Below, piece after piece: positions 33,546-45,155 of a stretch of 64,000 nt of DNA. The notes below the pieces were generated by a model. It was not told the DNA's origin and searched no databases. It worked only from the letters and a program-made list of their open reading frames with translations. The position numbers were made by a program, and so were the translations under genes. Source of the DNA: Balaenoptera acutorostrata (Eukaryota > Chordata > Mammalia > Artiodactyla > Balaenopteridae); assembly GCF_949987535.1 (NCBI RefSeq), contig NC_080067.1, forward strand, positions 3,348,001 to 3,412,000, written 5' to 3'. Numbering within the stretch: position 1 is the stretch's first letter; every line of letters starts with the position of its first letter.

Positions 33546-33862
33546 TTAAGTGCAATGCTTACATATCAATGAATTCTGAAATGTGTTTATTTGCGTGTTC
33601 TAGGAAATACTCTTGACTTCTTTCCAGAGGTCACTTGTGCAAGAGGTCACTTGTACACTCTTACTATTTGAGTGACTAATCCTGAGGCTTTTGCAATCAG
33701 AAGTGGCATACTCTGTTTATACCAAGGGTGGAAATTATACTCAGGGTGAATGATTTTATGGATTTCTGCCCTCTAAGGGAGGTCCTAAGTTCTCACCATT
33801 TTCACAGAATCGAATCTCTCCTAAATTTTCCCCTCCTCTCACCATCTCGCACACCCAAGGGT

Positions 33863-34629
33863 TCTAGTTGGTGTTATCTTTTTTTCTTTTCTTTTTTTCA
33901 ATTTTATGGAAGTCTAGTTGATTTACAAGGTTGTATCAATCACTGCTGTACAGCAGAGTCATTCAGGTATACATATATATACCTTCTTTTTTTAAATATT
34001 TTTTTCCATTATGGTTTATCATAGGATACTGAATATAGTTCTCTGTGCTATAACAACAGTGGGACCTTGTTGTTTATCCATTCTATATACAATAGTTTGC
34101 ATCTGCTAATCCCAACCTCCCACTCCATCCCTCCCCCAACCCCCTCCCCCTTGGCAACCACCAGTCTGTTCTCTATGTCCATGATTCTGTTTCTGTTTTA
34201 TAGATAGGTTCATTTGTGTCATATTTTAGATTCCACATGTAAGTGATATCATATGGTATTTGTCTTTCTCTTTCTGACTTATTTCACTTAGTATGATCAT
34301 CTCTAATTGCATCCACGTTGCTGCAAATGGCATTGTTTTGTTCTTTTTTATGGCTGAGTAGTATTCCATTGTATATATGTACCACATCTTCTTTATCTGT
34401 TCATCTGTCAATGGACATTTAGGTTGTTTCCATGTCTTGGCCATTGTGAATAGTGCTGCTGTGAACAAAAGGGTGCACGTATCTTTCTGAATTAGCGTAT
34501 TGTCCAGATATATGCCCAGGAGTGGGATTCCAGGATCACATGGCCATTCTAATTTTAGTTTTCTGAGGAACCTCCATACTGTTTTCCGCAGTGGCTGCAC
34601 CAACTTACATTCTCTAGTGAGTGTTATCT
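33863..34629 (-). mobile_element. 5'-truncated L1, antisense, with TSD
   Basis: 733 bp: T-rich tail, 3' UTR and ORF2 C-terminal coding region. Imperfect 17-bp duplication TCTAGTTGGTGTTATCT (33863-33879) and TCTAGTGAGTGTTATCT (34613-34629). Confidence 0.93.
34226..34612 (-). pseudogene. L1 ORF2 C-terminal fragment, still open
   Basis: About 128 codons of ORF2 C-terminus remain open: [49 protein letters not shown], end YHMISLTCGI. The first residues of the apparent 135-codon frame (MQITLT) come from flanking DNA, so this is a truncated remnant. Confidence 0.92.
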
Positions 34630-35723
34630 GCATGAGATTTCTTTATAATTATATTAATCAATTTCTATTATATGAGTAATACTTTATAATACTTCATCTT
34701 CTCCTAATCATCTTATGTCCCTCTCCAGAAGCTCTCAGAGTTCTTAGTTTCCAACACATAAGAATACAGAATTCGATGAATGACCAGGCAAAATCATCCC
34801 TCTTATTGAACGATTCAGGAAGCCTGAAAACAATACAGAATGGTCTTGTTTTCTTTCTGCTCCCTAGGGCTCCTTCCATAGGGTTGTTCTATGATTATGC
34901 TGTAAGTCCAAACTTGCCCCTGTTTAGAAACCAAAATGAAAAGTTTGAGGCTCATTCCTTCAACAAACTCTGATGAATGAAGGGATGATTGGTGGTCACA
35001 TATTAAGGTGGCAAGACTTGGTGAGGCCCAGACTGCTGGTGCTGCTGAGGCAATTCTCCGGACTAAACCAACATCAGACAGAGACTAGTGGTAGTTAAGT
35101 AGAAATAGAGACCAAGAAAGATCTCTTTGGTTATTAATTTCAAAAATTTTTTCCCTGGTTGTTGAGAGTATGCTTTTTTGAATTGTTGTAGGAGCTGGTA
35201 GTTCCATCAAGAGAAGATGCTCTAAGGTGAATTGGGTTAAAGAGATTTCTTTATTCATTAATCAAAGTCAAGAGAATCTTGTTTCCTCCACATTGTTCCT
35301 TTCTGTGAAAAGACAATGGCAATGTGACTGAATTCCCCACCTTTCTTTAATGAGAAAAAAATGTGTGTTTGCATGAGTATACAAACACACATAAGAATGC
35401 TTGTGAGAACTGTTTACTCTACACTTAAAATAGACCTGAATTGAGTTGGCAAGAAAAGAGAATTGTGTTAATAAGAAGCTTTGTCAAAGTTACAATTATA
35501 GTCCTAGTGACAACATATTAAGAAACTGTTTAATTACCCACGTTGACTGAAGGAAAAATTTGTAAGATACACTTGATCTCATGTCATCAACAAGAAAGTA
35601 ATAGTTATGGTAATTTTTTTATTCCGTGTACCTAGTAAAAATGTAAACAAATGCAAATATTTAAAAGAAAAAGTGAATCTTTTTATTTTTCACTCCCATC
35701 TATTCCCTCAGCCCCAATCCCTG
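34630..35723. other. Unique DNA, no gene seen
   Basis: No repeat family recognised. Frames of 61-65 codons show no similarity I know. Confidence 0.45.
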
Positions 35724-35757
35724 TTAGCTATGGCTATTATCTAATAGCCATAGCTAA
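35724..35757. repeat. Perfect 34-bp palindrome
   Basis: TTAGCTATGGCTATTA (35724-35739), centre TC, then its exact reverse complement (35742-35757). Could extrude as a cruciform. Confidence 0.97.
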
Positions 35758-35793
35758 TAGTTTCTTCCAGATATTTTTAATGCAAGTACAGAA

Positions 35794-35841
35794 TGGAAGG
35801 ATGGAAGGATGGATGGACGGATGGGTGGATGGATGGATGGC
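35794..35841 (+). repeat. (GGAT)n microsatellite
   Basis: Imperfect GGAA/GGAT/GGAC/GGGT tetramers, about twelve units. Confidence 0.93.
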
Positions 35842-35884
35842 TATATAGACTGAAATACATACTTATTTATTTCATTTCTAAGTC

Positions 35885-36370
35885 ACCTACCTTGTTGAGG
35901 ATTCAATGATGAGCAAAAATAGATACACTATCAACTTTCCTAGAGATTATAGTCTAGCAGAGGAAAATAGGTATTAATCACACATAGGTAAATGTATAAT
36001 TATAAATTAAATGCAACCAAAAAGGAACATGTGAGTTTCTTTGAGGAAGTGACAATGGTGCTGAAATCTGAGGGAAGAATGGAAAACTGAGTTAGATTAG
36101 AGGGAAATGTTCCAGACAAAGGTATGTTCAAGTCTGTGTGCCAGGAGCACCAGAGCTTGTTCAGAGTGGCTAAAGTTAGACTGAGAAGCGTGGGGAGAAG
36201 TACATAGTTGGACTCCAGTTAGGAGGCTATTGCACAGTGTAAGGGAAGGAACGAAGGCAACTTGGACTAGCATATCATTGAAGAAAAATGGAGGCATTTC
36301 ATGGTGTTTTGGAAACTAAATTCCACATGATTTAGCGATGGATTGGATGTAGATGGTAAGGAAGGAAGCA
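35885..36370 (-). mobile_element. L2 LINE, antisense
   Basis: TTCAATGATGAGCAAAAATA, CTAGAGATTATAGTCTAGCA and later CCAGTTAGGAGGCTATTGCA are antisense L2 landmarks in the right order. Confidence 0.65.
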
Positions 36371-36394
36371 AGAAACAGATACTCTTTGTTTGTT

Positions 36395-37060
36395 GGTTTA
36401 TATATGTGGAATTATCCTACAGTCATTGTTCTGACTCTGCATTTTTTCTCTTAATAATATGTTTTGGAGAGTCCTCTACCACCCCTCTCCCCCCACCCCC
36501 AGTTTCAGTAACGTCTTTTTAATAGGCTCACTATATTTCATGATACAAATGTGTCATAATGCTTTTCACGAGTACCTCATTGCTAAACAGAGATTGCTTT
36601 TGTTTTTTGTTTTTGTTTTAATTTGGGGGGAGGTATTTCAAACAATAGTACAATTTAAAATAACATACTTATACTGTACATTTGTGTTTGCAGACTTAGG
36701 CAAATACGATGTGCTAAATTCCAACCAGGGTAATTGTTGGGTTAAAAAATGGTACACTTAATATTTAATAGATATTTTCAAATTGCTCTAAAACAAGTTT
36801 ACAGCATTTTATACCATCACCAATAATTTGTGAGACTGTGTGTTTCCACATACCATCAACAACTTTAACAAAGTTTTTGAGTTTTGCCAGTCTGATCAGT
36901 ACTAAATCTCTTTGTGATTTGTCTTCCTTTAAAATAAGTTTGAGTGTATGTGTATGTGTGCGTGTGTGTGTTTGTTGGCCACTAGTACTTATTTTTAGTG
37001 TGACCAGTTTGTTCATAATATTCATCCATTTGTCTAATGATATTTTTCTTTATTTAAAAA
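36395..37060 (-). mobile_element. Old L1M element, antisense
   Basis: TGGAATTATCCTACAGTCAT, TTAATAATATGTTTTGGAGA, ATATTTAATAGATATTTTCA and CAATAATTTGTGAGACTGTG follow antisense L1M ORF2/3' order. Includes a TG-rich run at 36945-36972. Confidence 0.6.
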
Positions 37061-37084
37061 AATTTTTTATTGATAACATAAGTT

Positions 37085-37185
37085 CCTTGTCTAACAAATA
37101 GATAAAAATAAATCAAATATATAATCATCACCATAGATGCCACAGATACCAAAAAGGCATTTAACAAAATTTATCAACTATTTTC
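37085..37185 (+). mobile_element. L1 ORF2 scrap, sense
   Basis: ATAGATGCCACAGATACC followed by AAAAGGCATTTAACAAAATT corresponds to the conserved L1 RT sequence encoding DAEKAFDKIQ. Confidence 0.6.
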
Positions 37186-38324
37186 CCCCTGATTTATTTA
37201 ATAGCTCTCCAGAAGTGGTGTTCTGGTCTTTATTTTGTATTCTGAGCTCTACTGTCTCTCTTTTCTGTTCATTCTTCTGTCTTTGTATCTCATCTTTGAT
37301 TCATTCTTTCATCAGATTCATCATTTTTAATGTCTTCTATGATACAAAGTATTCATTATAGAATTTTTCTTCTGTTTCTCAAAGCTTTTTTTCTAGAATG
37401 TATTTTTCATCAGTCTCTATTTGATACCTTTCTCTCTCCTTCCTTCTTTCCTTCTCTCTTTTATTTCCTCTATGTTTTTTGGTTTTTGCATAGTTGCTAT
37501 GCCATTGGTTTTCATGTTTCTCATATTCATGTGGGACATGCTAGCTAGACCATCTCTTTTCCCAAATGTTGTATCCATGAACCACACTTATCATCCCATC
37601 TGCTCTGAGACCTGTTTATATTCTCTTAGAACTTAAGTTTGAAGCCTGGGTATTACTAGGATTTTACTTTTGCTTGAAGGCAGAGAAGAGGATTCAGCTG
37701 GGAGACATGGACCGTAACATTTGATGAATTTGGGCTCTACTCTTTGTTCTGCAGCTTTATTTAGCATTTCATACTGGTATATTTTTTAAGAAGGGACATA
37801 GTCGAGTCCTAACAGTGGGAACCCTTGGGTGCAGACTATGCTGTAATTTGGAGAGAGTTTTTGGAGCTTTTGATTTTGACAGAGACACGCACTTACTTCC
37901 CCAGCTTCAGCTCCCTCTTCCAAAGAGTCATTCTCACTTTAGGTGAGTCACTATCATGGTGGTGAGTCAAGACTCCTACTCTTAAAGCTTATTCTGTAAA
38001 AATATTGTGCCTACACTGCCTATTGACCCCTCAGAGGGCTGCCCTCTGAATCCTGGGGCATTTGTGAGATTTCCCCAAAATTTGTTCAAGTCTCCCAGAA
38101 CTGCTTTCTTCTCTTAGAATTGCTTTGGAGTTAGAGAGTAATTACTTTTGGGTCTCTACACTGTTGTATCCCTCTTTCCCTGATCACCATCTTTAAATAT
38201 TGTTTTGCTAGATTGTATTTCTTCCTTTGTTTGAATGTTGTTGTTGTTTAATGTTTGAAATTTTTATTCCTTTTACTAAATTTGGAGGAAGGGAATTTTG
38301 GTTGTGTGACAATGGCTACATCTT
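37186..38324. other. T/C-rich DNA, possibly decayed L1 5' region
   Basis: Pyrimidine-rich text with no gene. The part 37640-38200 ending near CCTGATCACCATCTTT vaguely recalls an antisense 5' region of an old L1. This is a weak impression. Confidence 0.3.
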
Positions 38325-38432
38325 TTAGCCTTTGGGGTTCAAAAGTTTTATCTGCAAAATGGGAATGAGGAATTGCTACCCTATCTGCTTTGGGGGGGCA
38401 AATTAGATAATGTATTAGAAAGCACTTTGTGA
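38325..38432 (+). mobile_element. MIR SINE, left part (split by L1)
   Basis: GGGTTCAAAAGTTTTATCTG, CAAAATGGGAATGAGGAATT and TTAGAAAGCACTTTGTGA follow MIR order. Continues at 42068 after the 3.6-kb L1. Confidence 0.7.
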
Positions 38433-38780
38433 TAAGCAACCTAACATTACACCACAAGGAACTAAAAAGGAAACAAATTAAGCCCAAAGTTAGCAAAAAG
38501 AAAGAAATAATTAAGATTAGAGCAAAACTAAACGAGATAGAGAGTAGGAAAGCAGTAGAAAATATTTTTTTAAAAACTAAGATGTGGTTCTTTGAAGAGA
38601 TTTTTTTTAAAAACTGACAAACCATTAGCTAGACTACCAAGAAAAAAAAGAGAAAGGACTCAAATAAGTAAAAATTATAAATGAAAGTGGAGACATTACA
38701 ACAGATACCACAGAAATATAAAGGATCATAAGAGACTACCATGAACAATTATAAATCAACAAATTGGACACCTAGAACAA

Positions 38781-39062
38781 ATGGATGCATTCTTAGAAAT
38801 ATATAACCTACCAAGACTAAATTATGAAGAAATAGAAAATCTGAACAGACTAATTATGAGTAAGGAGATTGAATCAGTAATCAAAAACCTCCCAGCAAAG
38901 AAAAGCCCAGGACCAGATGGTTTCACTGCTGAGTTCTACCTAACACTTAAAGAAGAATTAATGCCAATCCTTTGTAAACTTGTCCAAAAAAAACTGAAGG
39001 GAAGGAACACTCCCAAACTCATTTTACAGGGCCAGCATTATCCGAATACCAAAGCCAGATAA
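38781..39062 (+). pseudogene. L1 ORF2 reverse-transcriptase fragment
   Basis: A 93-codon frame with [14 protein letters not shown] near residues 40-53, the first conserved block of L1 RT, then a frameshift. Upstream coding resembles ORF2 ([17 protein letters not shown]). Confidence 0.92.
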
Positions 39063-40417
39063 GAACACTACAAGAAAAGAAAACTTCAGACCAATATCCC
39101 TGATTAGTATAGTTGCAAAAATTCTTGACAAAATATTAGGAAATTGAGTCCAACAGCACATTAAAATGATCATACAGCGTAATAAGTGGGATTCATCTTG
39201 GAATGCAAGAATGGCTCACCGTAGGCAAACCCATAAAAATGCTACATCACATTAATAGAATGAAAGATAAATATACAGTCATCTCAATAGATGCAGAAAA
39301 GCATTTGACAAAATTTAACATTCTTTCATGATACAGACTGTCAACAAATTAGGTATAGAAGGATTGCACCACAGCATAATAAAGGCTGTATATGACAAGC
39401 CCACAGTTAACATCATACTGAACGGTGAAAACTGAGAGCTTTTCCTCTAAGATCAGGAACAAGACAAGGGTGCCCACTCTTACCACTCCTATTCAACATA
39501 GTACTGGAAGTCCTAGCCAGAGTAATCAGGCAATAAAAAGAAATAAAAGCCATCCAAATAGGAAAGGAAGAAGTAAAATATGATCTTATATATAGAAACC
39601 CTAAAGACGTCATTAAAAAACTGTTAGAATTAATAAACAAGCTCAGTAAAGTGGCAGGATACAAAATCAACATACAAAATCAGTTACTTTTCCATACACT
39701 AACAACAAATGATGTGAAAAAGAAATAAAGAAGACAATCCCATTCAAGATAGCATCAAGAATAATAAATACTTAGGAATAAATTTAACCAAGGTGATGAA
39801 AGATCCATACACTGAAAACTGTAACACATTGATGAAAGAAATCTAAAATAAATAAATGAAAGATAAATAAATAGAAAGATATTCTGTGTTCATGGATCAG
39901 AAGAATTAATATTGTTAAAATATGCATACTACCAAAAGCCATCTATAGATTCAATGCAATTTCTATCAAAATCTCTATAACATTTTTCACAGAAATAGAA
40001 GAAACAATCCTAAAATTTGCATGAAACCACAAGACTCCAAATAGTGAAAGCAGTCTTGAGAAAGAAGAACAAAGCTGGAAGCATCACACTTCCTGATTTC
40101 AAACTGTTCTACGAAGCTATAGTAATCAAGAGCAGTGTGGTACTGGCAAAAAGCAAACGTGAAGATCACTGGAACAGAATTGAGAGCCCAGAAATAAACC
40201 CATACATATATGGTCAACTAATACTTGACTTCAATAAATAAATGCTGGGAAAACTGGATATCTACATGCAAAAGAATGAAACCAGACCCTACCTTACACC
40301 ATACACAAAATTAACTAAAAATGGATTAAAGGCTTAAATGTAAGACCAGAAACCATACAAATCCTAGAAGAAAATATTGGGAAAAGACTCCTTGACATTG
40401 GTCTTGGGTATGATTTT

Positions 40418-40620
40418 TTGGATATGATACCAAAAGCACAAACAACAAAAGCAAAAATAAATAAGTGGGACTACATAAAGCTAAAAAGGTTCTGCCCAGA
40501 AGAAGGAATGATCTGCAAAATTAAAAGGCAATCTACAGAATGGGAGAAAATATTTGCAAATTATATATCAGCTACAGGGTTAATATCCAAAATATACAAG
40601 AAACTCATACGACTCAAAGG
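40418..40620 (+). pseudogene. L1 ORF2 late fragment
   Basis: [17 protein letters not shown] and EWEKIFANYISATGLISKIY are late L1 ORF2. The frame runs into an expanded A-tract at 40622 and ends. Confidence 0.88.
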
Positions 40621-40621
40621 C

Positions 40622-40675
40622 AAAAAAAAAAAAAAAAAAAAAAAAAAAAGCAAAGAAAAGAAAAAGAAAAAAAAA
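40622..40675 (+). repeat. A-rich tract inside L1
   Basis: 28 consecutive A residues (40622-40649) followed by A-rich sequence, probably expanded from an A-rich ORF2 codon run. Confidence 0.95.
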
Positions 40676-40705
40676 TTCGATTTAAAAATGGGCAAAGGAC
40701 CTGAA

Positions 40706-41032
40706 TACAAGAATACCTCCTTTAATCATGCTTTGCTGTATTGAGCTTCACAGACATTGCATGTTTTTTTGAAAATTGAATGTTTGAAGCAAACCTACAT
40801 CAGTTAAGTCTATTGGCACCATTTTTCCAACAGCATTAATTTTTAATTATGGTGTGTACATTGTTTTTCAGACATAATACTATTGCACACTTAACAGACT
40901 ATGGTATAGTGGAAACATAACTTTTATATGCACTGGGAAACCAAAACATTTGTGTGACTTGCTTTATTGTGATACTTGCTTTATTGTGGTTGTCTGGAAC
41001 TGAACCCACAGTATCTCCAAGGTATGTCTGTA
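40706..41032 (+). mobile_element. Tigger (pogo/Tc1-mariner) MITE-like element with TA TSD
   Basis: Left end CAAGAATACCTCC, internal GCGCC-type block as TTGGCACCATTTTTCCAACA, right part TTGTGTGACTTGCTTTATTG and end GGTATGTCTG match the two ends of Tigger1-type elements with the transposase deleted. TA dinucleotides at 40706-40707 and 41031-41032 are the target duplication; removing 325 bp restores continuous L1 ORF2. Non-autonomous. Confidence 0.93.
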
Positions 41033-41471
41033 GACATTTTTCCAAAGGGAGTATACAAATGGCCAATAAGTTTATGAAAAGGTGCTTAGTTACACTAATC
41101 ATCAGGAAAATGCAAATCAAAACCACAGTGATATATCATTTCACATCTGTTATTATGGCTATTATCAAAAAGACAAGAGATAGCAAGTGCTGATGAGGAT
41201 GTGGTGGAAAAGAGAACTCTCATGCACTGTTGGTGGGAATGTTAATTGGTACAGCCACTATGGAAAAGAGTCTGGATGTTCCTCAAAAAACTAAAAATAG
41301 AGCTACCATATGATCCAGCAATTCCATTTCTGGGTATATAGCTAAAGGAAATAAAATCACTGTCTCAAAGAGATATCTGCACCCCAATGTTCATTGCAGC
41401 ATGATTTATAATAGCCAAACATGGAAACAACGTAAGTGTCTATTGATGGATGAATGGATAAAGAAATGTTA

Positions 41472-41536
41472 TATATAATCTGACCCCTCCCTAACTCTCT
41501 GTTTGTCTCCTCCTACTCTTTTCCAGTTTCCTGCAA

Positions 41537-41541
<5 letters not shown>
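41472..41541 (-). repeat. Inverted copy of 42352-42423 inserted in L1
   Basis: 70 bp interrupt the L1 between its TA run and CA run. They are the reverse complement of 42352-42423, differing only by a 2-nt indel with neighbouring changes in the middle and one substitution near the end (CTGCAATTTCA against CTGCGATTTCA). No poly(A) and no target duplication. Confidence 0.92.

Positions 41542-41572
<31 letters not shown>
41541..41572 (+). repeat. (AC)n microsatellite in L1
   Basis: About sixteen AC units immediately right of the inverted insert, derived from the TA/CA run of L1 ORF2. Confidence 0.95.
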
Positions 41573-41573
<1 letters not shown>

Positions 41574-42067
41574 GAAATGTTATTCAACCAATAAGAAAGG
41601 AGAAAATCTTTCCATTTGTGACAGCACGGATGAAACTTGAGGGTATTATGCTAAGTGAAATTAAGTCCGACAGAGAATGATAAATACTGTATGATCTCAC
41701 TTATATGTGGAATCTAAAAGAAACCAAACTAACTCACAGAAACAAAGAATAGATTGGTGGCTGCCAGGGGCAGGGGTTGGAGGAAAAGGGTGAAGGTGGT
41801 CAAAGGGTACAACCTTCCAGTTATAAGGGAAGTTAAGTTCTGGGATCTAATGTATGGTGAGTACAGTTAAGAATACTCTTTTGTATACTTGAAAGTTGCT
41901 AAGATAGTAGATCTTTAAAGTAACTATGTGGAGTGATGGATGTGTTAACTAATCTTATTGTGGTAATCATTTTGCTATATATATAATCACTTTGTACACT
42001 CAGACTTACACAATATGTCAATTATATCTCAATAAAACTGGAAAAATGTAGCAAAAAAAAAAGATGT

Positions 42068-42125
42068 TTTGTGAGCTGTAAAGTTCTTTAAAGATGTAAA
42101 TTATTCTTACCATTATTTGCCTAGA
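42068..42125 (+). mobile_element. MIR SINE, right part
   Basis: TTTGTGAGCTGTAAAGTTC and AAATTATTCTTACCATTATT continue the MIR begun at 38325. Confidence 0.65.
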
Positions 42126-42239
42126 TGGGACACACAGAGACAAAAGTAAAGACTAGGATGGTATATTCTGAGCACCAAAATGATAGAATGTGTGTTCATA
42201 CAGTTAAGCATTTAGGGCTGGTATGTAAAGTGAAATGGA

Positions 42240-43010
42240 CCCAAAAGGAATAGGAATTCTGAGACAGACAGGAGTAGGGAGGGTACAAACAAAGAAGTGG
42301 TGGACGAGGGCACCTGGTATGTTTAGAGACCACTGAGTCTCACAATTTCATTGAAATCGCAGGAAACTGGAAAAGAGTAGGAGGAGACAAACTTCGAGAG
42401 TTAGGGAGGGGTCAGATTATATAGACCTGACCCAGGAACCAGGAAGTTATTATGAATGTGGGATAAAGTCTGGATTTGACTTTGAAAACCTTAGGAGGAA
42501 GCTTACACTCTGTGTTTAGGGGTGATTCTCTGGCCGTGGCATGCAGGAAACAGTGAAGATGAGGAGAAACTGAATGAGGGTGTTCCCTACGAAGATGAGT
42601 GTGCATCTGGTGTTTGCGCTCAGACTGTCAGGTGTAAACTTGCTGTACCAGAGTAGTTACCCATCGGGGCCCCCTTCCCTCCAATGCTGCTTGTGAAGAA
42701 ATGATGGTAAGAGTTGTCAGGACCTTGACCAAGGTTAAGGAAATGGGCAGGTAAACGAAGGGGCCAGTGGCAGGATATGAAAAAACAAACAAACAAAAGA
42801 ATTGGTAGAAATTGATGCATTCAAGTAGGAGGGGGGAGTAAAAAGGAGAGCGTGAGAGGTGGGTCCAGATTTTCTGCTAGAGAAACTGGGATCATAGTGG
42901 TGACAGTGATTTCAAAAAAGAGATATGGGGGAAACTGGAAATAATATGGACGAGGAAAACGAAAATTAGTTTGCTGTGGGCTGTTGAGCTGGAGGTGTCG
43001 GTGAGGCTGC
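42240..43010 (-). mobile_element. L2 LINE, antisense
   Basis: GAGTTAGGGAGGGGTCAGAT, GTGGGATAAAGTCTGGATTT and GAGCTGGAGGTGTCGGTGAG follow antisense L2 order. Boundaries approximate. It includes 42352-42423, the source arm of the inverted duplication. Confidence 0.55.
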
Positions 43011-43484
43011 AGACTGATTTACCGCTCCTAGACTTGTATGATGGCGTGGAGGAGTTGTGCGTCATGTTCATCAGACATTCACAGACTGTGCCCAGCGCTG
43101 CGAGGCCACGTGGACGTGACGCGACGTATGGAGCTGCGTCCCAGAACCCTCGTGCCGAATAGGAATCCCCTCATCGTGCTTTCCACTCCTAGACAGAGCA
43201 AATAAGCAAACACCCCAACACGTTCTCTTCTAGCTCAGAACCCTTCCCACTTCAAGGTGTTCCTCTTGGCTTTAGACACGGGTCTCTTTTCATGTCAGAG
43301 AACGTTCTCAAGACTTTTGTCCCCTCGGGGGCTCGACACCTAACAAATAGCGGTTGACCTTCCTTATCTCTCAGTTTGTGGCTTTCTGTGACCTAGTTGG
43401 CCACCTTTCTTGATAAGTTGTAAGAAAAATAAATTACAAAATACTGCCTATAGTTGTAACATTTAGGGTACAATTATGAAAATT
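43011..43484. other. Unique DNA, no gene seen
   Basis: A few CpGs around 43080-43145, no repeat or exon recognised. Confidence 0.4.
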
Positions 43485-43606
43485 TGCACATATGTGAATG
43501 TAGAAATGAACACATAATCGTATGTGTAAAGGTATATGTGTAAATACATGTACATATATACACATATACATGTACATGTGTATACACACATACACACATA
43601 TATATC
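43485..43606. repeat. TG/TA/CA mixed microsatellite
   Basis: Imperfect ATGTGTA, TACATG and CACATA words with several short palindromes (ACATGTACATGTG). Confidence 0.85.
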
Positions 43607-43619
43607 CAAGGCAGTGTTG

Positions 43620-43770
43620 TGCTTAAATGCACAGGCTTTGGGATTAGGCAGGGCTGTGCACCCCTCATCTATAAAGTGGGAATAATACCTGCCTCAAAGA
43701 GCTGTTATAAGGTTCAATGAGATGATGATTATAAAATGCTTTCAAATGATTCTGGCATTAAAAGCAGACA
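43620..43770 (+). mobile_element. MIR SINE (sense)
   Basis: GCACAGGCTTTGGGATTAGG, then CTCATCTATAAAGTGGGAAT and TTCAATGAGATGATGATTAT match MIR, with the tRNA-side to core segment shortened. Confidence 0.75.
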
Positions 43771-43837
43771 AAAAAGACCAGAAAAGATATACTCAGTTGT
43801 TAAAAAACAGTTACATTTGACTTGCAGAATTTTGATT

Positions 43838-43962
43838 TTTTTTCTTTGTTGGCCACACCGCGTGGCATGCAGGATCTTAGTTCCCTGACCAGAGATCAAA
43901 CCCGTGCCCCCCGGCAGTGGAAGCAAGGAGTCTTAACCACTGGACCACCAGGGAAGTCCCTG
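43838..43962 (-). mobile_element. Short CHR-type SINE, antisense
   Basis: TTGGCCACACCGCGTGGCAT, antisense B box, and head ending GGACCACCAGGGAAGTCCC. T-rich tail at the left. Target duplications not clear. Confidence 0.92.
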
Positions 43963-45000
43963 GTTTCTTCTTTATATGCTTATCTCTTACCTAGAAAAAA
44001 GATTTTCTCTGTTATCCATCATAAAAAGACAAATGAAGATAAAACTGATTTAAAAAAGTTTTTATTAACGAGTTTTCTAGAATAGCAGTTACCAATAGGG
44101 AAAAAATTCAGACATGTTAATTAATGAGTTTTTGAGTTCAAAATTCTCGGTTCGTGTATTTCCTATCCCTGGCAACTTCCTCGTGCCTCTTTGAAGGCCT
44201 TTCTCAACGGTTCCCCTTTGAAAGAAGAAAGGCTTGGTGGCCCATTGTACTAGGACCATTGTCACCCAGCCTTGAAGAAGTGACAGGCCGTCAGGTCAGC
44301 AGACAGAAACCCAGTATTTTTATAGATTGCTTGGCTTTGTCTTCATTTATCGTTCTGTTTTCTCACTTCTTAAGAACTAACCTTTCCCGGATCACAAGGC
44401 TGAAAGATGAGTGGCATTGTCTCTTTTCAAATACGATAGGAATCTCCCGCTAAACATATGTTTTCATTAAAACAAATCAGAAGCTACCTTTGGATCTAAA
44501 GCAAGTGCTTATTCACTATGGGACTTTCAGATCCTAGCAAATGCATAGATGGCCAACAAATATAATTTCACTACATTTATCCAAATATTTGCACAGTCTT
44601 TTCTCCTTTTTTTTCATAACATCAGTCCTAAATCATCGTGTGTAATTTTATGTATTAGTAAGTGGAGATGTTAAGGGATTAGATGAAAATCTTCAAGAGA
44701 TAGCAGGATTGAAGGAAAACAGTAACCCCCTTACCTGATTCAGTCTGTGCCTCGTTCACACTGAGTTCCTCTTGAGCCTATGCTACTGTATGATGGAATT
44801 GGTTTAATTCAACCTTGTAAACAAAAGGAGAAAACTTGGTCTAAGAATTAGCAAATGGGGGCATTGGGAGACTATATGAGCTTTTTCTTCACTTGGTCAC
44901 TGGATTCCTGTATCTCTCATCTTACACCCTTTCTTTGTTGGCTTGAACAAGACACTTTTATAAATCAGCATTAACCTGTTATCTAGCTGACTTTGGAAAG
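43963..45000. other. Unique DNA, no gene seen
   Basis: No recognised repeat. A 99-codon frame (44154-44453) has no recognisable domain. Confidence 0.45.
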
Positions 45001-45155
45001 TCCCTTATTTCATAGACTCATGAAATTTTGTAGCTAGAAAGAGCCCTAGAAGGCCTCCCTTCTCAGTTTACGGGGCCGGGAGGGCGGGAGTGGGGGAGGT
45101 AAGAGATTTGCCCAAGATAATACAGCTCTTTAACAAGGAGCCAGGGCTATCCATT
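45001..45155 (-). mobile_element. MIR-type SINE (MIR3-like), antisense
   Basis: TAGCTAGAAAGAGCCCTAGA and GAGATTTGCCCAAGATAATA with GGAGCCAGGGCTATCC match the antisense MIR/MIR3 pattern. Confidence 0.65.

Larger units (their letters stand above)
38433..42062 (+). mobile_element. 5'-truncated L1 (L1MA-like), sense, ~3.3 kb
   Basis: Starts within ORF2 ahead of the RT domain and runs through the 3' UTR (CAATAAAACTGGAAAAATG) to an A-tail at 42053-42062. TTTGTGA at 38426-38432 and 42068-42074 is the visible target duplication in the split MIR. Inside are a Tigger element (40708-41030), a 28-A tract and an inverted L2-derived insert (41472-41541). Confidence 0.9.

Noticed and set aside
33266..33616. 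116-codon open frame
   Set aside because: Most of it lies in an antisense L1 3' UTR fragment.
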